A stretch of 64,000 bases of DNA from Smittia aterrima (taxonomy: Eukaryota > Arthropoda > Insecta > Diptera > Chironomidae): NCBI GenBank assembly GCA_033063855.1, contig CP093830.1, positions 17,794,854 to 17,858,853 of the forward strand. Reading direction: 5' to 3'. A program made the translations under genes and the position numbers. This document shows, piece after piece, positions 36,201 through 51,000 of the stretch. Numbering within the stretch: the stretch's first letter is position 1; every line of letters begins with the position of its first letter. The notes under the pieces are model-generated. The model saw only the letters and a list, made by a program, of their open reading frames with translations, ran no database searches and had not been told where the DNA came from.

Positions 36201-38234
36201 CGCTCTTTCGTTTTCATGCAAACTTGAAACTTAACTCAACTCGAGAAAGAAAAATAAAACTGAAAAATCTTCAAACGAAGAATTAATTCAATTCGCATTT
36301 CCATAAGTTCAACATCGCCGTCTGAAAGGTTCCGGAGATGATAAAAGGAGAGATTACTGCGAAGTAAGTCCGTTGGGAAGGTGAGAAAGAAATTGAAATT
36401 TCATAAACTGCACCGTTCTCAGGAGAATAAATTTTGAGTTTTAGAAACTTTTTATTGGATCAAATGATTCCCATGAGTGCTGCTGAATAATTTTATTTTT
36501 GTCGATGTCTGTCTGGAAGTTCAAGAAACTTTTTTTTCACATGAATTGCGGTTTAACTCGTAAACCTCAAAAACCTCCTTCGAAGTCTTCTCTTGCATGC
36601 AGAACAAATTTACTTGCAGAATCAGAGAAAGCCGACAGTTGATTTCGTATTCTTCTTCATCGTCTGTGTGCAACATTAAATTTGAGGAAGAAAACCTTCC
36701 CCCAGCTCGTGAGGCTTTCATTAAAAATATTGTGCAATCTAAAAATATGGAAGTAACCTTGAGTTGGGCTGAGCCATCAACAAAAACCTAAAACCGAGTT
36801 CAGTGCATCTCGAACCTCGCCTCATTCAAAAGTCACATAAAATATGAATGAATTTTTCAGCTCGCAAAGCTCGAGACTTCAGAGAGAAATACGAGAAACT
36901 TTACTGACGACGCTTTAATGAACCCATTTTAAAAGCTTTTATCGTAAAAAATATTTAGCAGTAAAAGCAGTAAAAGTTTTTCTTGTTGCGACGGATGATA
37001 AAGTCTTGTTGTGTCGTAAACAAGCGAGAGATAGTCGAGTAATTTTCACACACAGTTTATTAACATAATTTGCACAAACATAAATTTTTCATCATGCTTC
37101 GCGCGAATCCTTTTGCTGAGGTAAATAAAACTTTTCAAATTGACAACGCGATAATAAGGACGACGCTGAGTGAAAAGCGTTATATGTCGCTTCGAGGGAA
37201 AAGCATTGTTCTGTGTCTGAACGAGAATGAAAGGAAGTAGCAAACAGTTTCCTAGAGAAACTTTGCTCATTCAATTCTTTGTTAAAGGATGCTCAGTTTA
37301 ACTCGAGGCTCCTTTGCTTTCAGTTAACTTATAACCACAAAACGTATTTTCTAGAAATAGGAGTAAAGCTTCTTATCGTTGACTTATGTTACATAAGGAT
37401 AATGAAATAAAAATGTTTTTAGTTTTCGAGAAAATTGCTGAAACAACTCAAGTCATAGATATTTCCACGAAAAACATTCAATTTCGATATCAATTTCTCT
37501 GATTGCTGGAGAAAGCTTATTAATTCAATGAAACTCAAAGTCCATGTGGAACTTTATCATCGTTTACACTGCAAAGTCTTCATCAAGTTGTAGTGAGATT
37601 TCAAAAATTTATTCTTCTAAGAAGAATCTTCTCAAAATTGTTGAGACAATTAAGTCTCAAATTTCATTGAAACCAATTTCAGAAAACGAGACAAGAACTT
37701 TGATAGTTTCATGTAGAAAAATAATTATTCTAATATCAATCATGCTAACTAACATATTGCTTTGTTCTTTTCAAGAACAGAAAACTCTCAACCACTGTCA
37801 CTCATTCACTTGCAATCAAAAGCATGAGAGGAGTTTGCAAACAAAAGTTGACGTTACACTGTTCTAATTAACATGTCAAAAGTTTCTAAAGCTTGTCAAC
37901 TCAACGCAAACGAGTAACTCTCTCTCTCTTTCACTCTCTGCTCTACTGACAGTAACCAACATTCAACGACTGTTTTCTCGCCAGCTTCACTGGTTTTTAG
38001 CTTTTAAATTTTGCAGTGAGTGAAAAATGTCTGAGAGAAAATTTATTGTGAAAACTTCATCGAGTTTATTAAACATTTTCCATGTTGGCTTCAATAAATT
38101 GCAAGCTCATTTCCTAGTTCATTTCACTGGAATGTTGCATTAATTAAAAGTTGTAATTTATTTAATTCTTCCTCTTCATTACGCTGCACCAGACTGAGAG
38201 TTAAAATTGGCGCTGAATACAACTCCGCAACATG

Positions 38235-38266
38235 AAAGGGAACATTTCTGATTACACGTTCCCTTT
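38235..38266. repeat. Inverted repeat with 9-bp arms
   Basis: AAAGGGAAC at 38235-38243 pairs with GTTCCCTTT at 38258-38266 across a 14-base loop. It is not followed by a gene end and no function can be assigned. Confidence 0.5.
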
Positions 38267-40798
38267 TTAAATGAAAAACATTTCAGATTTTATTTTTCTT
38301 CTTTCTTTTTTTCCGCCTCCAGCAGCACTTTTTAAATATTCCAAGCAGAACGTGGGCGCTCATAAATCAGCCCAGCCAGCCTGTTGAAAGAGAATCTGAA
38401 AATCTGTTACAGGCAACGAAAGCGATTTCCTTTCCGCCATCAAGTATTAATGAACTCATGAAATCTGAAGCCACTCGAAGGAACTTTAGAAAGTTTTTTT
38501 CTTCCTTCTTCATAAACGCTAAGCACACAAAAACTCGCGAAAATGTATCAAGTGGGAACAATAAATTTTCCTCTTGAATTTCATTCCCTCTTCAGAGCTT
38601 TAAACCCTTTTCGTTTAAAATCTGCGGTGAAATCACGAAGCAAATCGAGGGAAACGAAAGATTTTCTTTTCTCCGCAATAAAATTAAATTTGAATGAACT
38701 TCCTTAATAAAAATGTCGGATTCGCGATTCGGTGTTCTCTGATTATTCGAGCTCGAAACTTTTACTCCGCTAACCGTCTCATTTGTCGCGCAAAGGACAT
38801 TAAAAAGCTTTTCATCAGGAATGGTCGTCATTAAGGTCGAGTCTGAAAATGCAGATTACTCCTCCGAGAGAAATCCGTTGTGATGCATTAGAAAATATGA
38901 AAAAAAGTTTCATATCCGACGCCAGCAGAAAAAAAAGAGTCGTCGTCCCCAAACGAGTCTCGGAGCGAGGAATCTTCATCCGGATGATTGCTGAATCATC
39001 TCCCTTCAATGCTGTTTTTTTTTAGTTCAGCAGCTTCCGAAGCAACGAGAGAAAGAGCTTCGAATGATGAAAAGTTTCACTCGAAAAGTGCTGCTCGAGG
39101 GAACGAGAGAAACGAAGGCGGATAAATCATCATCCCAGCTTTGACATCGTCGTGTATGATTGCAACAGCATTCGTCTGATTAAGCTTACAGATGACACAA
39201 CATCGAAACCAACAAATGTCGGCGTTGTTTGCGATGCAAATATTTAGATTCTTGCACTTTTGATTTATTTGAAAGCTCTCAAACTTTTCCGAAGCGAAGA
39301 GACGAATTTTTGCTTTGAACTTTTAATGGAGACTAGTCATCGTGGAGTAAATTAAAAGCCTCATTATGGTCACCCCTCGGCTTCGTTATCGTGGGAGTTG
39401 CTTGTTTTACGATTCACCATGAAAAAGGCAGCGCGAAGACCATAAATATGCGTGAGAAATCCGCCCTCGGAACAAGTTGATCCACAACAACCCTTCGCGA
39501 TTTTCCATTTCTCTCGACGCTTAAGGTCAAGACGGGTCGAGGGCGTGAGTCGCTGTTATGAACAAATGGAGCAAACGATAACAGCTTGATTATGGTCAGT
39601 GACGTTGAGATGTGCGTGTGGCAGCATAAAAAGAAGTTTATTGCGTGTGAAAACTGTCTTCATTCCCTTCACGAGATTTAGCGCTTGAAGGCATTGCTTA
39701 ACTTTCTAAAATCCACTGTAATACGTTAAAACCTTGACAGCAAATCATAAACAAACATCTAGACACCTTAAAAATCTCATCCTTGTTGTTATCAGATCTG
39801 CGAGAGACGAAAAACGGTAAAATAAAGTTAATCCAAGCGAACGGAAAAAGCTTTCACGCTCCGAGTGGCACCAAAATATCTTTTCGCATCGTGTTCATGT
39901 TAGACTTTGCAGGCATTACGCAAAGATCCGTCTTGATTGATTGTGGGCCTTGTGCGGTTCAGATTTTTTCCTTTTCCTTCTCATTCACTCACTTTCCTTA
40001 TGTTTTATTTAATTTTCTCTGGCGCTGCTGCCTCCTCAACGGGAAAATTTTCCTCAATAGACTTGTGACACCGTGAAAGACAGAACAAGAACAAGAAGGA
40101 GCAGGAGCTTCTTTTTGAATAATTTACGAGAAGAAGTGAAGTGAATCCAATTACTAGAAACAATTCTTGATTGCTCGAATCGCTACTCTTTGCCATCAAT
40201 CAGTCGTAATGCTTCTTCTACGGGAAATGTCAGAAGAAAATCAAGTTGTGAGAATAAGGAAAAGCAAATATTTTATCTCGCATGATGCATGGAACCAGAT
40301 CTTCCATCTTCATCTTCTTTCGTTGAATTATAATCAGGTTGTCTGATTAAAAAGAATAAGAAGAGAAATCCTCCTCCTTTCGTTTAAAAACTTCAACCTT
40401 CCTTTCGTCTTGAAAATGATGGATACGAAGGTATCGGAAGTTTGAAAAGAAAATCTTTTTGATGGAGGAAAAATTTTCCTTTCTAAACTCATAAAGAATT
40501 TAAAAATTTTCAAAGACTTTCAATCCCTCTGAAGGAAAGAAAGTGAAGATTTCTAGAGAGATGAAGACTCTTCAAAGGCAGGTAAAGCTTGTTTCAATGA
40601 ACTAATGAAGACGAACATATTTTCTTTGCACTTCACTCTGACAAGAGAAAGACAAACGGAAAAGTAGAAGTAGAGATGGGAAGAGAGAGAGACTTCATCT
40701 CCTTTCCACCTTCACTTCGACACGTTGAGCAAATAATGTTGTCGAGAGATTTTCAACTCAAGTGTTTTGCCAATTCGAAAATTTGTTTGACTGTAAAA

Positions 40799-40840
40799 AT
40801 CATCACAGAACACCCTCAAGCAATTCCTTTCTGTGATGAT
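40799..40840. repeat. Inverted repeat with 12-bp arms
   Basis: ATCATCACAGAA at 40799-40810 pairs perfectly with TTCTGTGATGAT at 40829-40840 across an 18-base loop. The 5' arm contains the ATCACAG string known as the seed of the miR-2/11/308 type, but the stem is too short for a normal pre-miRNA. Confidence 0.55.
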
Positions 40841-41769
40841 GGAAATGGAAAAACTGAAGGAGACCGAGACTGTGAAATGGCATTTGAGTTTTTAGAAGAA
40901 CACCTTTCAATAGATGAATTGCAAATTGACTGACTCGAAAACAGTTTTCGTCTCAACTCATGCAAGCGAGAGAATAATTCACAGGCTTGACACACTCCAT
41001 TCGAACGATCCTTTTTCATTCTCGAAAAACTAAGCGCGTGACGTGAATATCTTCATTCGAATGAATGTTTCTCGTCTCTGTTTTTCATCAACTCGTTCTG
41101 CTTTCGCTTCCGCAGTTGACTGACTTCAGATGCGATTTTTACTCGCCGTTCACTCAACAACATAACGAAAACTAATTTCATCAAATGCAATTTGCATCTG
41201 TGATTGCGAAAGAAAGAAAGACAGGATGAAAGGCTTTCACGGCTCATAAACTTTAAATGGAAGCAATCTGGTGTAAGTTCTTTAAGCTTTGACGCGCTAA
41301 AGATGTTTTCATCGACGAAGCTTCGCCCTTTTGTTGAATGATGATGATCGACGTGATGAAAGACGAAATCACATCAGAGCGATGAATAGATCCAGCAACG
41401 AGCTAACGTTGGAGTCTTGTCAAATGTCAATTTTGGAACTTGATAATGTTTAAAACTTCTTCTTTTTCTCATCATCGATGTCTCTTGACATAGATACGCC
41501 CGCGAAACTGACATGTCTTTCACTCTCTCTCGTGTAGACACTTTAACAACACTCCCAAGTGATGTCGTCAAAGCTTTTTTCTTCTTCTTCAACTCGACAC
41601 GGCAAGGAGGAAAAAGAAACTTCAGGTTTGCTTCAATGCCGTGTTAACGAGAAGTGCAATCAAGTTTCAAAGGCTGCTCAAAGTGATAATAAAGAAGAAT
41701 GAAAACTTTTTCTTTTACTTTCCAATCAAACAGAATTTAGCGAGCGCCTTCCACTATTCGTACCAAAGA

Positions 41770-41860
41770 AAAGTGTCTTAACTTTTCAGATTGAACAATA
41801 AAACGGAAAAGTTTTCGTGCTGAAAATTGAGGACCATAAAAAGTTCGAGTGTCGTTTCCT
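41770..41860 (+). repeat. Weak duplicate segment, copy 2 (partner 36121-36200)
   Basis: Contains GTGCTGAAAATTGAGGACC followed by ATAAAAAGTTCGAGTG, matching the order seen near 36160. It overlaps no supported gene. Confidence 0.35.
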
Positions 41861-44800
41861 CTAAAATAAACGAACAGAGAGCGGAAGGCGACAGTTTTGT
41901 CGTGTCCTTGAAAATGAATGATAGCAGCAGGAGACATTTATCATTAAATCGCCTACTCAGCTTGGTAAACGGTGAAGTCTGTCTAAATACCTCAAGAAAG
42001 CTGTTTCAACTTTAAGGTTTAAGAAAAGCAAAACTTGGTTGAATTCATTAGAAGTTTTCTTTTGAAAGGAATGCCTAAAGAGAACCCGAAAATTCTTTAT
42101 CGTAACCTTCCGATAACCGGAAGAGAAAAATTTCCCGAATATCTTTCCGAACCTTCGGTAAATAACTTCAAGCTTGAGATTAAATATTTCTATTCTTTCG
42201 TGAGATTGACGGGTGAGTTGTGCTCGTAAACAAGACGAAGATGAGTCATTTATCTTGAGAAAGACATTTCCCTCCAATTTGTCGTCTAACAGCTTTTTTA
42301 TCGCAGCGTATACAAATCGGGAAGTCCTTACACACATCAAGAAACTCGATTTGAATGTTTCAGTGTCATTTGGCATTCAAAAGCTTCCTCTCTCTCTCTC
42401 GTCTTCCATCTTTTCTAATGCAAATTTAAATTTCCTCTCGGGTAAAGAATTTTCAGATTTTTCCATTTTTCCTTTTCGACGCAAAAATGTTTTCATAAAA
42501 ATGCTGAATGGAGAGAAATTCTCCTTTCACATTCGTACTCCTTAAAATATTTATGGCGCGATATATGTAGAACGCACTTGTGTGAATGACTTCTGATGTT
42601 GAAACTTTTCAGATTAAAGCCACTCAAGAGAGTTTTTCTTTCAAAACGAAGCTCGTGCAATTTACTGATTGCTCTTTATAATTAACTGAAAAGCGATGTT
42701 GTTAAATGCTGCAAAACAAGCCTTGAATAGTTCACAAGCTTCAACAACCTTTCATTAAATTTAAATGATTAATTAGCGTGTTTTGCCTTTCTCTCACTCT
42801 CTCACTTCCCTTTTATCATCTCAACAAGACCTACGAACGTAAAAACATTCAAGCCCTAGTAGAATTTCAATTACGCTCTTTCCCCACAAGATTAATGATT
42901 ACAGGATAAGATAAAGAATGTGTTGTTAGGAGATGAATTGCTGGGTGTGGGAGTTCTTGTGGAGAAGACTAAAATCACACTTTCCGTTTTGACTCGAAGA
43001 TGTCTCGTTCATTGATAAAAGAAATCGAAGAAATCAATCATCGTGTGTTGACATCTTCACGCTTTTATCCTCTGATTGTGACAGAGGTTCTTCATGTCGT
43101 ATGAAGAAGCCGACAAACATAAAGAATTTCTTTTTTCATGAGTTTCATTTTCGTTTTCGTTTCACTCTCAACAAATTTATTTTTATTCAAAGATTCTCAA
43201 ACTTTTCGCGTGGGAAATATTTTTTAAAATTTTAATTTATCAAATAAATTGAAACAAAATTTTTTGGTAAAACACCTACCAATTGGAATCCACTTGAAAA
43301 GAGTTCTCTTTCTACTTTTGTAACAAACTTCAAAAACATTTCGTTTGATGTGCTTTAATTACTGAAGTGAACATTCGAGTGTAGCAAATTGAACAAACAA
43401 ATCGCCGTGAGGGTTGAATGAATGAATGGGAGCCACAGACTGTGAGATAAACCTGACGAACTTTTCCTCTACAAATAAATCCGCAAATCGAGAAAAAAAA
43501 GTGTTTTTGAAATGTTTGGAAAAATTAACCAAAGAGAATCGAGTGCATTTGTGTGCAATGTTCAAGGACGAGTCGAGGGGAGAGAATGAATTTATTGCTT
43601 GAATTGCCATTGAATGTTCATTACACTTTTAATGTGTTTCATTCCGAAATTTATGAACGTGATTTCGCTTAAATGACAGTTGTAAATGAAAGTGCATCTG
43701 TGTTTTAGAGCTATCTAATATTTTTCATTCTTCTCACCGTCAACAAGTCTGTAAAGCAAAATGTTTCGTGAAACACGACCGACGAAAGCGAAATCCATTA
43801 AAGTGAAAATGCTTTTACGATCTTATCACATGAAAGTTTATGAAGGCAACGCGGTTTGCGAAAAAGGGTTTTGCCAAATAAATTTCCCAGAAGGATAAAA
43901 TCGGAAGCGCGAGAGTGCAGAATCCTTCGGAAAATCTGAGTTACAATGCTAGGAAAAGCATTAAAGCCGATCGAGATTATTCTCAAGGGTTTGTTCGCTA
44001 ATAAAGTAATTTCCATTAAAGATTATCAGATCTTTTCTTGTCTTAATATCTTGATACATAACGAAGAGAAAGTGAAATCCGTTTAGCGAAAAAAACCTAA
44101 AATTTTACACCACAATCTGAAAAAGAAGAGAAAAAACGTTTTAATGCTTTGAGGATAAGTTATGAGGAAAAGTACATCGAGCTCTTAACATTCAAAAAGA
44201 GTTTTCAATTATAATTTTCAATTTCTTTTTTTGATTTCCCATCGCTGATTCCCACAGTCAGAGGGAAGAAGGAAAAATCTTTTTTCAACATTTTCTCATC
44301 TCCGCATCAAAAGCTAAAACGAAATAATAAAAAAAAAACAGAAGAAAGAGATTTTTCTTCATCTCCTCGTCTTTGCGCCAAGTTCTCTGTTCTTCTATTA
44401 GCATGAACCCATTTTAAACGTCAAAGAATGGCGTAAAGAAAATGAGAGAGAAGAGCGATGAATAATTTATCAGATAAAAAGTGAATGCAATTACATTTAG
44501 ACAGCAAAAGAAAATAATTTTTTTTTCTGTTAGAAATTCAGATTAGAAGCTTTTTGAGGGAAAGCAAAGAGAGCGTTTGAAAAATTAATGCAAGAATATT
44601 TCCTTTCTCTCTCTCTGTCTCGCGCTTGGCTTCATCTCCCCCTCAAGTCTTCCTGTGTATCATGATAATAATGATCCCCCGTTCATTTGATGTTTATTGA
44701 GGCAATTTTAAGTCTTTCGGCGAAATGTTTCCGTTCCCTCCAGTCGCTTAGAACTCAATTATAAATATTTCAGTTCGCAATAAAATTCAATAAAACATAA

Positions 44801-45085
44801 ACAGAAAACTTTTCTTTCTTCAAACTTCGCGTTCCTTTGAATCTGTTCTCGATGATTTATCGGCTTCAAAGAATTGATAACAGAATATTTTACTGCGGCT
44901 TTAGCCTCTTCGCGTGTGACTAGTAACATGTGGTGCCGTTTTGCCACAATATTTATTCATTTCATGTTTTATCGCCGCGTTACGTTGGCGGTTACTGTTT
45001 CATATTTCGCTAAATGCAAATCTACTCGTTCGAGCATGATTGAATTGCGTTTCGCTCATAAATGCGGAGGCGAAATTTGAATGAG

Positions 45086-45099
45086 ATTTGCATGTTTAC
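45086..45099 (+). promoter_or_regulatory. Overlapping octamer and forkhead-type motifs
   Basis: ATTTGCAT (POU octamer, 45086-45093) shares its last base with TGTTTAC (forkhead core, 45093-45099). Both are perfect consensus strings inside the gene-poor domain upstream of toy. Such short motifs arise often by chance, so this is only a candidate enhancer element. Confidence 0.2.
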
Positions 45100-48000
45100 T
45101 GCAATTAATATTTTGGTGGTTACATTGGTCAGTGACATCAAAATATTTTGATTTGGAATTCTCGTGATAATGCGAGTCAGTGACTTTCGTTTTGCAGAAA
45201 CTCCAAATCCATTTACACTTCTCGTTCCATCATCATTTGGCCAGAAGCAAATTTGCTATGTCACTTCGCAAATAAATGAAAAGACTCATCCAATTTACAA
45301 CAATTTCTTCCGCTCATTGACAGCGACACATTAAAATCTAAACGAGCTCTCTAGGTTCTCGAGGAAAATATGCAAAAACTTCTGCTCATCATTTCGCTCT
45401 TTAATGTCTCAATTGCCGCAAGTTTCTCTTGTTAAAAGTTGTCAGAAACTTGTTTTCTTAAGGAAAAGTTTCGTTTCTAAATGAAAAACTTTACGCAGTA
45501 AACAAAAACGTGATAACCGAGCGCATTCAACTACATTACGTCGACTTAATTTTCTTTCCCTGAAATGATAAAATTTTTATGATTTTGTGGTCCCAAAATT
45601 CTCCGAGAGCGATGAAACCGCGTAACGAAAGCTTCAAGCTGTTGTCGTTGACAACCAACTCTCAATAACAAGAAGGGCTGTAAAAATGACACCGATGCTC
45701 TTCCATTGATACTTTTGTGGGTGAAATTGACACAAATTCGAGAACAAAGCCGTCAGTTCATGTCCTTCTCCTCCCACGCAAACCAAATCAACCACAAAAA
45801 TAACTTTTCATCCATGGAAAGCCATTTATTGATCCAGTTCAATTAATATGGTGCACGCTCGTTTCATGAAAATTTTCCGTGGTGAGATGAGAATGCAAAA
45901 TTCATACGACGAGGCTATTATATGAAGGTGTGCTCTTGTCAGTGCCCGCTCACCAGTATAGTCGAGAATTGAATAATGAAAAAAGATGGGAAACTAACGT
46001 GGTTAACCATGCCCAGCTCGCATCCTTTGTGCTGGTCTGGATTGTGAAAAAATTCAACCGCAGCCTCTCTCATTTCAACTCCCGTGCGTTCTTCGATTCG
46101 ACGAGTTACGGCGTATAACAGAAGGTCGCCGAATAAATCGAAATAAACCAACAATAGCATCGTCACGATGAGCAATTAAAAAGTTTTCGACTCGATCAAT
46201 GAAACAGCATAAATTTGCAATCAAATCATTTGTCAAGGATTTTATTGGTTTGATTTTTGATGGTTTGTTGAAGAAAGAAAAGTCTCTGCTTAATGTGAGC
46301 TAAGATTGATCTGTAATTTCGGTTAAGTTTTGGTAGGAAAATCTATGACGTCCTTCACACACAGTTGAAGAGAATTTAACTTTGAACAGCAAGGATTCAT
46401 CCCTTTTGTGACCTCTCGTGAATGTTAAAGGCAACATAGAGTGTAACTCGCAGATGGCGTGCAAATATATTTTGAAAAATCTGTTTCGTTAGGATGAATC
46501 TTAATGCAAATCATTTAACTGAGTTTTGAGTTGTTCTTCGTAAATAAAAATAAATGAAAATAAATTTATGATCAATTAAAAACAGAATTTTAATTACTTC
46601 AATTATCTGAGCTAAATATTTTTGACATCGACAATTCTCATCGTTCTTGGAAAGCTCTGAGTCATTGTTTATCAACTCTTGATTCTATAATTTCAATTAG
46701 ACTTTCCTAAGTTACCTCAATTAAACTCATCCCTTTAAATTATCGTTAAAAGATATTTTCAATCAAAACATTTAAAAGGTTTTGAAACTTTTGATTGGTT
46801 TTGAGATATTTCAAATATTTAATTCAACTTTTTCCTAAAATTTACTTTCAAAACAATTTGATGTGCAGTCGAGTCATTAGCCAAATGCATTTATTTGCGG
46901 ACAACAAACACCAGAAGAATCGTTTTAATTTTAAATTGAAACACGAGACGATTCTTGCCTTTCAATCTTTCGCTTGTTTCGTTTTCTTGCTTGACAGATA
47001 TTTGAGGGAAAGAAAGAGAATAATTAATCTCCATCGTCGCATCTTTCTTTGTAAAGCTGGAATTCTTGTCTGCATGTCCTTTCACGGTTCATTTGATCGC
47101 AGCCTTTCCTCATCTCCTTCATGTCTTGTTCTTCAAGAACATATTTCCATTGTATCTGAGGTGACTACCGTGATACGCGCGAGGAGTTTCTCGTTACCTG
47201 CCTTTATTATTCTGAGGTTTCATGAAGGTTTTTCGTATTCTCAACGTAACAACGTATGAGAAGAATTCACGCTTCAACTATTTAGCTTTTCATATCTCGT
47301 TGAGGTTTTTTTTAAAGTCGATCAAAATCAAAAAAGATTCCGTCAAAACTTCAACATTGACTTTCGTTTTCTTATTTTATTTTTGACTTGAAACTTGAGA
47401 CACGACACCTGATCGCAGCTTCTTGTTAAATAGTTTCTCTCTTTGGAATGTTTTCGCGATAAGAAGGAATCAACAGTCAACTCTGGGACATACGCTCGAA
47501 TCGTTTTTAATTCCATTTCCAAGAAAAATCGTCCCCGCAACACGAAAACTCAATATCCATAATTAATTTTATTTGTTACCAGCACAGAAAGGAAATGGAT
47601 TTTCGTGAAAATTAGGCGTCGAGCGAAGGAAATTCTTCTTCAGCTAAAGAAGAAAAAAAAGTTTCTGATTCGTCATGCGTAAAAAAGGAAAAATCGCGCC
47701 GCTGTGTGGCATTAAGTTTTCCAACACAATGAATCCTCATTCGCCACCTCTCTCTCTGTGTTTTGAAGGAAATGCTTTCATGAGAGTGTGAGGGTTCCTT
47801 CATTGCCAAAAAAAAGAAGTATCTCGAGGCTTAAAGCTCCATTTATTACTCGACACACACAAACCAATGATGGAAATGAGAAGAAGGTTTTTCTTCACCT
47901 TCAGGTCTCAACGCACAAGCATAATAAAAAGTTAAATCGCGTGAAAAGTGAATAAAAACGAACGCACATATATCTCATCGTAAGCCATGGAGAGAAAAGA

Positions 48001-51000
48001 TGAAACAAACAATGCAAAGCGCAAAGCGTAACAGAAGAAATCTTTGCTGAAAGATTTCCAATCTTTTTATATTTTTCATTTTATTCTTTCCTCGTCTATT
48101 TGTATCTATCTGCTGTGTTGGCTTATTACACAATTGGCGCGGCAAAGCACACACGCATCTCATTGTGTTTCGGGGATGGATGAGAGATGAAACGAGGTAT
48201 TATGGCGCAGGGATGTCAGCAGTGTAACCGGCAAGGCTTTGAGGTATGCAGCAAACATACAAAGGAGGATTAAATTTTTTTCTGCAGCACACAGTGAGCG
48301 AAGAATCTTTTAAAAATATTTCCCTCCGCAACCCGAGAGTAAGGAAAATAACTCTGCACGTTGATGGTGGAAAATGTTGATGTGGCTTGCCAAACGTTGA
48401 AATTGAAATTTTCTCTGCACGACGACATTGGAGGATTTGGGAAAGGGAAAACTCACTCGTGAGACGCTTCGGGCAACACAACAATCGCAAAATGGAGGTT
48501 TTTTTTTTAATTTGAACAATGCTGCTGATAAAAGACGAGAGATTTATATTCGCTTTCTTCTTGTTTAAGTACGCTGCATGATAAATAGGATTTTTTTTAT
48601 ATTTTCCTCGAATCCGACATAAAATATAAAATTGCGGAATGGCGGTGGATGAAAGAATAAAAACGAATGAAGACGGAGAATGTATAACAATTTTATTATT
48701 TATTGTCGTGAGGAGGGAGAAAGACTCGAACGACTACAAAAAGTTGGATCGTTAAAGAAATTTTCAGTCGCAATTTGAGGCGCAAAAGTTGGAACTAAAA
48801 CATGAAAAAGTCAATTAATGGAATACATTTCATTAAATGTGCAAACATCCTGCATTTACAACAATTGATGATAAAGCTTTATAATCCCATCAACACAACC
48901 CATCGAGTCATCAAACTCAATGATAAGCTTCAAGCATCCCCCATCAAAAATAATGTTAAGCTAAAAAGCCTCATTTCGCATTAAGTAAAATTCGCATTAA
49001 TTCATAAAACTCCATTTACCCATAAACATCAGCAGACACATTTAGCCAGCCATTCATGACATTGAAAATCCATTTGCTCCAAAAAACAGCATCATCAGCA
49101 AACAAAACAGAACCAACCTCCCCGTCCCCGACAACACGTAAATCCTATTGACTATAAACAAAAACTCTCTCTCTCATCGACAGTGGCAATCGAGCGCAGC
49201 TAACGATTATCGATTTTCATCTCTCGTTCACTCGGAAAACAAAAAAAAAGTTTTTAAATTGAGCTTTTCACCCAAAAAAAAAGATTTTTGTTTGTTGAGA
49301 GAGAGCGAGTTGAATGGAATAATGAAAACTTTGCCACCCTCAGCGAAGAGAAAATTAAATTAAAATCAGTGTCATTGTGCCAAAGATTTTCCACCAATTT
49401 CCTCCGTGTCGTTCATCCCGATGAAATCAACATTGAATGGAGTCGCGTCACAGTCTCGTTCTGGTTCCATTTTCAACATCAAAGTAGAAGCTTCTCGCAA
49501 TGAATTACGAAACTTTCTGTTTGGAGACACTTCAATCCTTGTTCATTGCCACTCTAACCACCCAAGAGTTGATGAATTCTCTTCGAATTAACCCCAAAAA
49601 CCGAGCAGGCTGAGAGTGCTTCAGAGAAACATCAAACCACAGAAATCTCTCGTTACATCGAACAGAAGCGTCAAAATAATTTATTATTTTACAGATTTAA
49701 ATTCGGTTGATGAAAACGAGAAAAAGAAATGTCGAGTCGTTATGGAAAATTCTCTCCGGCTTCGGCGAACACAAAAAAGAAAAATCATATTTTATGCTCC
49801 ACACAGATAAGCAATGAAAGCATGAAAATGCTGTAAAAAAATTCGTTCTGGCAAGAAAATAAAACCATGAACAGTTTTTATCACCGAACTCATCGCCCCT
49901 CTTTCCACCCGCCAGAAACTTTTATTTGTTTCCATTAAAACTTGGCAATTCTTCTTTCCTTTCTCGAGTTTCTTCTTCTTTTTTCCTCCTCTTGTGCAAA
50001 ACATCCTCGTGTAAGGTGAAATTTTCCTTCTTCTTCCTTCGCTTTACATGAATTTCACGCAACCATCATCGACGAGAGAGGAGCTGTGTGTGTGTGAGTG
50101 TGAGTGACTGTAAAATGTGCGAAAGCAAACAGAAGCATAAAAATTTGTAATAAATATTTTCGTTCTCGCATTGCACGACGACGAAGTCTAAAGAAGAATG
50201 AAAGAATGTGCTGTGATGGCGTAGAGCCAATCGCGTTTATTAAAATTTGTGTAAGCAACGTTTTCAACGCCCATTTTTCCTATCCGCACTCACACACACA
50301 CCAACAAACGAAGCAACATTATGTGAATATTTTGAATTCTCTTGTTGACTCCGCTTTGCTGTGTTATTTCAGTTTTATTTTGACTTCATTCGTGATCGCA
50401 ATCGTAAGGATCATCGCTCGAGATTATTTGGAAGTTTCTATCGAAAGAAATAAAACAGAAAAGTTTATTCCAATCGCGTGAGAGAGTTCTCAAAGTTTTT
50501 TTCCCCAAAAAAGTGAAAATAAAATTAAAAATGTAAAGAAAGAAAAAAAAGAAAATTCACAACAAAAAAAATCTTTTTCGTATTCCGCCGGATCTAGTTT
50601 TACAAACAACATTTGTACACATTGTTCTGACAAGCTTCGTTTGGCTTAAGTTGAGTGAAAACTACTGTTTGATGTTACACGTTCATACGCCTCCAACTTC
50701 ACCTTTGAACCCGCTTTCGCAAATGTTTGCGATGACATTTAAAACTAGAGCACAAACTCATGTCGAATTTTATTTACACGAATCCGTTTTTTCACTCGAG
50801 GGTGGTGGAGACGAGAAATTAAGAGGAAAACTTTACGAGACACATTTTACCTTCGAAACGTTTTGTGCAAACACACAACAGAGAAATCACATTAGAGATG
50901 CACAAGGAGGATCCGCCCACATTTTCAGTGAAAGTTGAACCTCTGTGATCCGGAGTTTTCTTCTCGCGCGCGATGGAAGGAAAAGATTTTCGTTTCCGGG

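Noticed and set aside
40799..40840. A miRNA gene of the miR-2/11 family
   Set aside because: The paired stem is only 12 bp with no extension outward, shorter than the roughly 22-bp duplex plus lower stem that miRNA processing needs.
41957..42376. 139-codon ATG-initiated open frame on the minus strand
   Set aside because: No recognisable domain, overlapped by open frames on the plus strand, and near the length expected by chance. Worth a protein search, but not supportable as a gene.
46795..47259. 154-codon open frame on the plus strand
   Set aside because: Starts with TTG, has mixed hydrophobic and basic content without a family signature, and has no flanking exons.
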